Assembly (NCBI GenBank): GCA_900552315.1
Contig: URZM01000127.1
Coordinates: 1-6,297, forward strand
Origin: an uncultured Bacteroidales bacterium
GTDB lineage: Bacteria; Bacteroidota; Bacteroidia; Bacteroidales; Muribaculaceae
DNA length: 6,297 nt
Direction of reading: 5' to 3'
The translations under genes were made by a program, and so were the position numbers. Below, piece by piece: positions 1-4,414 of this stretch. Numbering within the stretch: position 1 is the stretch's first letter; each line of letters starts with the position of its first letter. The notes beneath the pieces are model-generated. The model was not told where the DNA came from. It saw nothing but the letters and a program-made list of their open reading frames with translations, and did not search any database.

Positions 1-63
1 TCGGCCGTCATGGCCGGATGCGGGTAGCGGTAGCAATATCTGGGTTCTTCCTGTTTCACGCTG

Positions 64-95
64 CAAAGTTACAATAAGTGTCAAAACTACACAAA
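64..95 (-). promoter_or_regulatory. Leftward Bacteroidota-type promoter for a divergent gene beyond the left edge
   Basis: Read on the minus strand, bases 71-64 give TAACTTTG, an exact match to the Bacteroidota -7 consensus TAnnTTTG. Bases 95-92 give TTTG, the -33 consensus, and the gap between the boxes is 20 bases, which is within the usual range. Transcription would start near base 60 and run left. The only minus-strand ATG in bases 1-60 is at 11-9, which would leave just three codons of the divergent gene inside the window, so no CDS is called. The -33 box lies inside the 19-bp palindrome at 89-107, and one of the 13-bp direct repeats fills most of the spacer. Both placements suggest that this promoter is regulated. 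Confidence 0.65.
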
Positions 96-116
96 TTAAA
101 TTTGTGTCAAATCTAC
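78..116 (+). repeat. Pair of 13-bp direct repeats, possible tandem operator
   Basis: GTGTCAAAACTAC at 78-90 and GTGTCAAATCTAC at 104-116 match at 12 of 13 positions and start 26 bases apart, about 2.5 helical turns. An imperfect inverted relative (CATTTAACAC, reverse complement GTGTTAAATG) follows at 118-127. Tandem direct repeats in a divergent promoter region are the usual site geometry for AraC-family regulators, and the gene to the right encodes one. The first copy lies between the -33 and -7 boxes of the leftward promoter, where binding would be expected to repress. The second copy lies just upstream of the -33 box. That these are protein-binding sites is inference. Confidence 0.55.
89..107. 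promoter_or_regulatory. 19-bp AT-rich palindrome overlapping the leftward -33 box
   Basis: ACACAAATT at 89-97 and AATTTGTGT at 99-107 are perfect 9-base inverted arms around a single central A at 98. The palindrome covers the leftward -33 box at 92-95 and shares bases with both 13-bp direct repeats. It is probably a DNA-level operator for a dimeric regulator rather than a terminator, because a single-base loop cannot form an RNA hairpin without opening part of the stem. In such AT-rich DNA a palindrome of this length is unusual but could arise by chance. Confidence 0.45.
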
Positions 117-198
117 GCATTTAACACTCTTTAATAGATATGCCCGTATACAGGAAAATAAAGCCATGCTTGCGAAGCCGCGTGTGAGAAAAAATTGT

Positions 199-206
199 TA
201 CCTTTG
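199..206 (+). promoter_or_regulatory. Candidate -7 box for the TPR/AraC regulator gene
   Basis: TACCTTTG matches the Bacteroidota -7 consensus TAnnTTTG exactly and points toward the regulator gene. There is no good -33 TTTG at the normal 19-21 base spacing; the nearest is CTTG at 169-172, 26 bases upstream. The promoter may therefore be weak or activator-dependent. Transcription would start near base 211, giving a leader of about 110 bases to the preferred start codon at 322, or about 25 bases to the alternative at 235. Confidence 0.45.
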
Positions 207-321
207 TCGCATAACTGAGAGAGTATGAAGGCACATGTCATATATATACATAAGAAAACGCAAGTCGCCAAGGACTCCATCATGCTCCCCTCTATTTCAT
301 GCCTCCCTGGAAATATATTTT

Positions 322-2049
322 ATGCCGATGATTCCCAAGTCTTTCAATAGCCGTTTCGCTTTCCTACGTGTTTCAGGACTCTTTGTCAGGAGTGTTTTGT
401 CATTGTTCCTGTTCCTTGTCGCTACGCTGCCTCTGTTGAGCCGGGAGACGGGAGGAGACCTCGCCACGCGCCGGAGCGCCGAACTTATAGGGCGCGCCAA
501 GTCATACATAGAGGCCGACACCCTGCTCGAGCGTGCCGTGGAGGCGTTGAGTATAGTGGCCAACCGTTATTACGACAATCCCAAGGACCCTGCCGCACGC
601 CGAGACGCCGTGGAGGCAATGACACAGTTGGCAGGCATATATTCCTACCGGATATTCGATTTCGCACAGGCCTACAATTATGTGGCCACGGCGCGTATGA
701 TAGCCGAAGAGGAAGGGGACGACTACCATCTGGCGCATGTGTTGTCGGTGATGGCCAACCTGTTCGTGCTGAGCGGCAATGACGATGAGCGCACGCATGC
801 GGCCATAGACTCTCTCACGAGGCTCAGCCTCTCCCATGCCCTGAAAGGTAACAACGAGGACGTGATAGCACGCCATGCCGTGAACATGTCGCTCTCGCAG
901 GTGCAGTACAATGACTGGGGAGGCTATGCGGCGGATGTGGCGGCGGTACGCAAGCATGCCTTCTCCCGTGGGTCGGTCTACCGCGCCATAGCCGATGACA
1001 TATTCGGAGGGATGGACGCTTATTTCGCCGGTGACTGCGCGCAGGCCGAGCGGCTCCTGGAGGCCGCCTATAATCTCGTGCCGGAGCGCCAGTACACGGA
1101 GCGATACCGTTACGGCATACTTTATCTGCTGCAATATGTGTATGAGAAGAGCGGGAACTACGCCGCCGAGGAGGCCAACCTGCGCAAGCGCCTGGATATG
1201 GCCACCGACTTGCATCTTGACGATTACCGCATGTTCACATATGAGTGCATGCGCAATTTCTGGCAGCGCCGCGAGGAGCCGGATTCTGCCTATAAATACC
1301 ACGTGGAGTACCTCTTGTTTAAGGACAGCTTGGAGACCGGCGCCGGCATGAGCAAGATCGGGAGCATGGATATGCTCAGGCAGATTCAGAAATCCGATGA
1401 GGAGATAAGGCAGCTCTCCTTGCAGAGGCAGCGTGACCACAGACGGCTTGTGGTGGCTTTCGCCATAATCATAGTGGTTGTGGTTGTGGCTGGGGTGCTG
1501 GGTTGGCTCTTCTCGCTGATGCGCCGCAACCACAGGCTCCTTTATGCCCGTCATCGGGAACTGCTCGACCTTCAGGACAGGTATGACCGCATGCTCGATT
1601 TCACGGCTCCCGAGAGCCCTGAGTGTTCGGCCAACCCTGAGCCCGCTGCACGGTCCATTCCTCGCGAGGGGCTTGCCGAGGCCGACGCCGAGGTGCTCCG
1701 CCGCGTCTTCGCCAGGATAGTCCGTTTCATGGATAGTTCGGATAAGATATATTCCCCGGGCTTCTCGATCGATGAGCTCGCAGCCTCGCTGCATGAGCCG
1801 AAGCGAGCCGTCTCCAATGCTGTCAATTACTGCTCCGGCGGCAATTTCCACCAGTTCCTGAACACCTACCGAATACGAAAGGCATGCGCCATGATGCAGT
1901 CCGAGAGCCGAGAGGCACGCACTGTGGAGTACATAGCCGAGGCCTGCGGTTTCCGCTCCCGCACCTCATTCGCCTCCCTGTTCAAGAAGAGCACCGGCCT
2001 GACCCCGTCCGAATACTGGAAAATGTCTCAGGCTCCGACCGATGGGTGA
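322..2049 (+). CDS. Membrane-anchored TPR regulator with C-terminal AraC-type DNA-binding domain
   Basis: This is a probable one-component transmembrane transcription regulator of 575 residues from the start at 322. Residues about 17-39 form a hydrophobic export or anchor segment. Residues about 46-366 are alpha-helical with TPR-like helix pairs and probably lie in the periplasm as the sensor. Residues 376-400 are one strong transmembrane helix rich in Ile and Val, followed by RR and a short charged, probably coiled-coil stretch (403-427). Residues about 471-568 are an AraC/XylS-type double helix-turn-helix: FSIDELAASL in the first HTH, YIAEACGFRSRTSFASLFKK in the second, then the typical GLTPSEYWK ending. 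The frame stays open to an ATG at 235, but those 29 extra residues are not signal-like and would bury the export segment. The ATG at 322 follows AT-rich DNA, as is usual in Bacteroidota; 328 is also possible. The architecture is common in Bacteroidota. The ligand and target genes are unknown, and the adjacent exported-protein genes are plausible targets. Confidence 0.88.
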   Translation: MPMIPKSFNSRFAFLRVSGLFVRSVLSLFLFLVATLPLLSRETGGDLATRRSAELIGRAKSYIEADTLLERAVEALSIVANRYYDNPKDPAARRDAVEAMTQLAGIYSYRIFDFAQAYNYVATARMIAEEEGDDYHLAHVLSVMANLFVLSGNDDERTHAAIDSLTRLSLSHALKGNNEDVIARHAVNMSLSQVQYNDWGGYAADVAAVRKHAFSRGSVYRAIADDIFGGMDAYFAGDCAQAERLLEAAYNLVPERQYTERYRYGILYLLQYVYEKSGNYAAEEANLRKRLDMATDLHLDDYRMFTYECMRNFWQRREEPDSAYKYHVEYLLFKDSLETGAGMSKIGSMDMLRQIQKSDEEIRQLSLQRQRDHRRLVVAFAIIIVVVVVAGVLGWLFSLMRRNHRLLYARHRELLDLQDRYDRMLDFTAPESPECSANPEPAARSIPREGLAEADAEVLRRVFARIVRFMDSSDKIYSPGFSIDELAASLHEPKRAVSNAVNYCSGGNFHQFLNTYRIRKACAMMQSESREARTVEYIAEACGFRSRTSFASLFKKSTGLTPSEYWKMSQAPTDG

Positions 2050-2082
2050 CCTTTGCAGCCTGCGCGGGCGCGAGATGATACA

Positions 2083-2116
2083 TCTGACGTATCGAAACGC
2101 GTTCTGATACGTCAGA
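2083..2116. promoter_or_regulatory. 11-bp-arm inverted repeat, candidate operator or hairpin between genes
   Basis: TCTGACGTATC at 2083-2093 and GATACGTCAGA at 2106-2116 are perfect inverted arms. The 12-base centre itself contains the palindrome AACGCGTT (2096-2103), so 30 of 34 bases fit two-fold symmetry about 2099/2100. A further GATAC lies just outside at 2077-2081. The element begins 33 bases after the regulator's stop codon and ends 12 bases before the -33 box of the next promoter, a position expected for an activator site. It has no downstream T-tract on either strand, so a classical intrinsic terminator is less likely, although it could still fold in the regulator's mRNA 3' end. Confidence 0.6.
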
Positions 2117-2128
2117 GAGCCCGATTGC

Positions 2129-2161
2129 CTTGGAGGTATGGTGTGCGAATATCTAATTTTG
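2129..2161 (+). promoter_or_regulatory. Bacteroidota-type promoter for the jelly-roll/FN3 secreted protein gene
   Basis: CTTG at 2129-2132 matches three of four bases of the -33 consensus TTTG. TAATTTTG at 2154-2161 matches the -7 consensus TAnnTTTG exactly, with a 21-base gap between them. Transcription would start near 2166, giving a leader of about 55 bases to the ATG at 2222. The inverted repeat at 2083-2116 sits immediately upstream. This promoter placement also argues against the upstream in-frame ATG at 2138, which would lie ahead of the transcription start. Confidence 0.6.
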
Positions 2162-2221
2162 CCATCGAAGGCCGGACGCTGTTCCCCCTTCGTCAGTATT
2201 CATTTAACACCAATCTTCAAC

Positions 2222-4333
2222 ATGAGGAAAAATCTACTCAGCGCGGCATTGGGCGCGGTGGCTCTGACGGTCGCGTCAAACGCCTCTGCCGCAGTCAACG
2301 TCACTGTGACGCCTATCAGTGAGGAAGCCTATCAGATGCGAAAAGCCGTTTCGGTCAGCACGGCCGACGTGATAGTCCAGGAGAATTTCGAGTCATTCAC
2401 CCAAGGTACTCCCGAGAACCCCGACTGGGACCACAAGCTCTGTTCTCACTATGAGAGCGAGCTGATCAGCCCCTCCATGACCCACGGCGCGCAATGGAAA
2501 GGCCACAACGTCTACATGGCCGGCGGATGCGCGGCGCTGTGGAACCTCAACAGTCAGGATCCCGCCTACATTGATACGCCCATGATGGACTATTCAGGCA
2601 CCGTGACCGTCTCGTTCCTGGCCAAGGCGATTCCGACCACCTGGGAGGAAGAGGATGAAAACGGCGAGATGAAAACCTGGTACTTCACCAACACCACTGT
2701 GATGGCCCGTATGGCCACCGATGACAACCGTGAGTTTGACTATGGCGACCCTTACGCGGTGGCCGCCGACGGCACTTTCTTCAGGCTCCCCTTCTATCCG
2801 GACAAGGGTTGGTGTGAGGTGAAGATAGAGTTCGACAACTATTCGGCATACAACGACGCCTTCTTCGAGATTGCCTCCGCCGGGCATCTTCTGGTGGATG
2901 ACATCCGCGTGACCCAGTCGGTGGACAAGTTCATCGGCGCCCCCGTGTTCCAGGGCTTCACCGGTGCCACCGAAGACAGTTTCACTGTCTCTTTCACCCC
3001 GGTGCGGCGCGCCTTCAACTACTATATGTATCTCTACGAGCTTGCCGGTTACGACGATGATGGCAACCCTGAGTACAAGACGGTGATTCCCATCGAGAGA
3101 CTGTTCTCCGAGGAAGACAAGGAGGCTATCGCGCAGATGGGCATGACCTTGCAGGAGTACTTCGAGTTCATGGCGGAACAGATGGGCATGACTGTCGATG
3201 ACATGCTGTCGATGATGACTTATGACAAGCCTTACAACAATATGGCATCCGTTGACGAGGACGGCTCGTCGCTGTACACGTTCACTTACACCGGGCTCGA
3301 CCCCGAGAAGCAATATTATTTCGATATCCGCAGCCATTGTTACAGGACATTCTCTCCGGAAAACATACGGCCTGTCAACGTCATAGGCTCTCCGGAGAAC
3401 CTTGCCGCCACGGATGTGACCGAGGACGGCTTCGTGGCCAACTGGAAGGGAATCTCCAAGGCCGAGGGTTATACCGTGGATCTTTATGGCGTGAACGAGT
3501 GTCAGGAAGACGAAGATAATTTCGTGATTTTCCAGGAGGATTTCGACGCCACCGAGCATCTGACCGACGCCACCGACATCAACAACCCCGAGGCCACAGG
3601 TCCGGCCAGCGACATTGTATTCGACGATCTCACCTCTACTCCCGGCTGGAAATTCGGAGACGACGATTATATACTGCTCGTGAAGGGCAAGGCCGGCCTG
3701 GGGGTTGACGACTACGGTTGTTATCGGCTCACCTCTCCCTCCATGTTCGTCGGCAACTCCGACAAGGTTGTCCTCTCGCTGTGTGTGGAGTGTCCAATGA
3801 GCGGATTCGAGGTGCGTATACGTTTCGCGGGCAAAGTGTATTCTCTCCAGTCCGAGGGCAAGAAGCTGGAAGGCGAGGTCGAGCTTCCCACATTCGGATT
3901 GCAGGAAACCGATTTCGCCATCTCCGGTCCGGACGAGGCTCCCATTTTCATCGATTATATCACCGTGATGCAGCCCTTGAAGAAAGGTGACCTGACCTAC
4001 ACATGGCTTGGCCGCGAGGAGACCGACGTGACGACCACCTCCTTCGCCTTTGACGGCCTTGACCCGGAGGAGTTCGACATGTACGCCTTCTGTGCGGGTG
4101 CTTGGATGGGTTCAGGCAAAAACAAACTTTCCTCCCTGGACGGCGGACGTATGCTCGTGGATCTGAAGAACGGAGAGTCCAAGCCCGTGGATGTCGATGA
4201 AATCGAGATTGCCGGAAATGTAGAGGAGGTGGAACGCTACACCCTTGACGGCCGCAAGGTCAGTGCCCCGGTGCCCGGTGTGAACATAGTGCGCTACTCC
4301 GACGGCTCGGTACGCAAGGTCATGGTAAAGTGA
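2222..4333 (+). CDS. Secreted multidomain jelly-roll / fibronectin-III-like protein with T9SS-like C-terminal tail
   Basis: This 703-residue exported protein has no recognised enzymatic motif. Residues 1-23 are a clear signal peptide (MRKNLLSAALGAV..., cleavage after ASNASA). That fixes the start at 2222 rather than the in-frame ATG at 2138. Residues about 52-233 resemble a choice-of-anchor-J/MAM-like jelly-roll, opening with ENFESF and closing with LLVDDIRVTQ. Residues about 240-388 resemble a fibronectin-III domain with a long helical insert (about 285-350) carrying a 15-residue Met-rich tandem repeat. A second FN3-like domain starts at about 390 and seems interrupted by another jelly-roll (about 434-584, opening FQEDFD and closing FIDYITVMQ), then resumes at about 590-655. 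The last 32 residues (672-703) form a T9SS-like tail shared with the next gene. Such proteins usually bind glycans, proteins or surfaces outside the cell. The specific ligand is unknown. Domain names rest on pattern reading, not profile searches. Confidence 0.85.
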   Translation: MRKNLLSAALGAVALTVASNASAAVNVTVTPISEEAYQMRKAVSVSTADVIVQENFESFTQGTPENPDWDHKLCSHYESELISPSMTHGAQWKGHNVYMAGGCAALWNLNSQDPAYIDTPMMDYSGTVTVSFLAKAIPTTWEEEDENGEMKTWYFTNTTVMARMATDDNREFDYGDPYAVAADGTFFRLPFYPDKGWCEVKIEFDNYSAYNDAFFEIASAGHLLVDDIRVTQSVDKFIGAPVFQGFTGATEDSFTVSFTPVRRAFNYYMYLYELAGYDDDGNPEYKTVIPIERLFSEEDKEAIAQMGMTLQEYFEFMAEQMGMTVDDMLSMMTYDKPYNNMASVDEDGSSLYTFTYTGLDPEKQYYFDIRSHCYRTFSPENIRPVNVIGSPENLAATDVTEDGFVANWKGISKAEGYTVDLYGVNECQEDEDNFVIFQEDFDATEHLTDATDINNPEATGPASDIVFDDLTSTPGWKFGDDDYILLVKGKAGLGVDDYGCYRLTSPSMFVGNSDKVVLSLCVECPMSGFEVRIRFAGKVYSLQSEGKKLEGEVELPTFGLQETDFAISGPDEAPIFIDYITVMQPLKKGDLTYTWLGREETDVTTTSFAFDGLDPEEFDMYAFCAGAWMGSGKNKLSSLDGGRMLVDLKNGESKPVDVDEIEIAGNVEEVERYTLDGRKVSAPVPGVNIVRYSDGSVRKVMVK
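3134..3192 (+). repeat. Two-copy 45-bp-period repeat encoding a Met-rich 15-residue motif
   Basis: The 14-base string CAGATGGGCATGAC occurs at 3134-3147 and again at 3179-3192, in the same reading frame. The encoded units start MGMTLQEYF (residue 306) and MGMTVDDML (residue 321), each about 15 residues, acidic and methionine-rich. They lie in a predicted helical insert between beta-strands of the first fibronectin-III-like domain. Protein divergence after the shared core suggests an old duplication or selection for the motif itself. Confidence 0.6.
4235..4330 (+). other. T9SS-like C-terminal tail of the jelly-roll/FN3 protein
   Basis: This region encodes the final 32 residues, with the pattern RYxxDG...AP.PG.NI.RYSDGSVRKV.V and a basic last residue. 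It resembles the last strands of the T9SS type A sorting domain (yxxxG...v...GiYivr...g..kkvvv) but lacks a visible full-length ~80-residue domain. Short versions of this tail recur at the ends of exported Bacteroidales proteins. The tail probably directs outer-membrane translocation or surface attachment; this is inferred from the family, not shown here. Confidence 0.55.
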
Positions 4334-4363
4334 GTGAATAGTATATAGTTCTCAAAAGTGTTG

Positions 4364-4409
4364 GCCGGGGAGTACGGTATCGCTCCGTGCTCCCCGGCGT
4401 ATTTGTTTT
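4364..4409 (+). terminator. Strong intrinsic terminator immediately before the Omp28-like gene
   Basis: Bases 4364-4377 (GCCGGGGAGTACGG) pair along their full length with 4385-4398 (CCGTGCTCCCCGGC): 14 pairs including one G-U, around a 7-base loop. The T-rich run TTTGTTTT follows at 4402-4409. This is a textbook intrinsic terminator for the preceding gene, 30 bases after its stop. It ends 5 bases before the next ATG at 4415, leaving no space for a promoter between, so the downstream gene must depend on readthrough or on a promoter upstream of the hairpin. Confidence 0.85.
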
Positions 4410-4414
4410 AACCG

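Noticed and set aside
1..60. Possible tRNA or structured RNA at the left edge
   Set aside because: No cloverleaf arms, T-loop consensus or CCA-type end could be found on either strand. The stretch is best read as the leader of the divergent gene.
235..321. N-terminal extension of the regulator from the ATG at 235
   Set aside because: The 29 added residues are not signal-like and would place about 45 residues before the hydrophobic segment. The ATG at 322 (or 328) gives a more usual export signal. Not fully excluded.
1474..1500. GTG/GTT-rich stretch as a DNA repeat
   Set aside because: It simply encodes the valine-rich core of the transmembrane helix; the repetition follows from codon choice.
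502..1851. A 449-codon open frame on the minus strand, antisense to the regulator
   Set aside because: The plus strand here encodes a recognisable TPR, transmembrane and AraC-type protein. The antisense translation has no recognisable domain and is His/Val/Gly-rich, as expected from the complement of a GC-rich gene.
2083..2116. Inverted repeat read as a classical intrinsic terminator for the regulator gene
   Set aside because: No T-tract follows the right arm; the next bases are purine-rich and then mixed. Its position before a promoter fits an operator better. A termination role is not excluded.
2138..2221. N-terminal extension of the jelly-roll/FN3 protein from the ATG at 2138
   Set aside because: It would bury a textbook signal peptide beginning at 2222, and it overlaps the predicted promoter -7 box.
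2594..3559. A 321-codon open frame on the minus strand, antisense to the secreted protein
   Set aside because: The plus strand has a clear signal peptide and domains throughout. The antisense product is rich in His, Val and Gly with no motif, and no promoter was seen for it.
4400..4409. TATTTGTTTT as a -7 promoter box for the Omp28-like gene
   Set aside because: TATTTG lacks the two spacer bases of TAnnTTTG, and transcription would begin at or after the ATG. It is better explained as the terminator's T-run.
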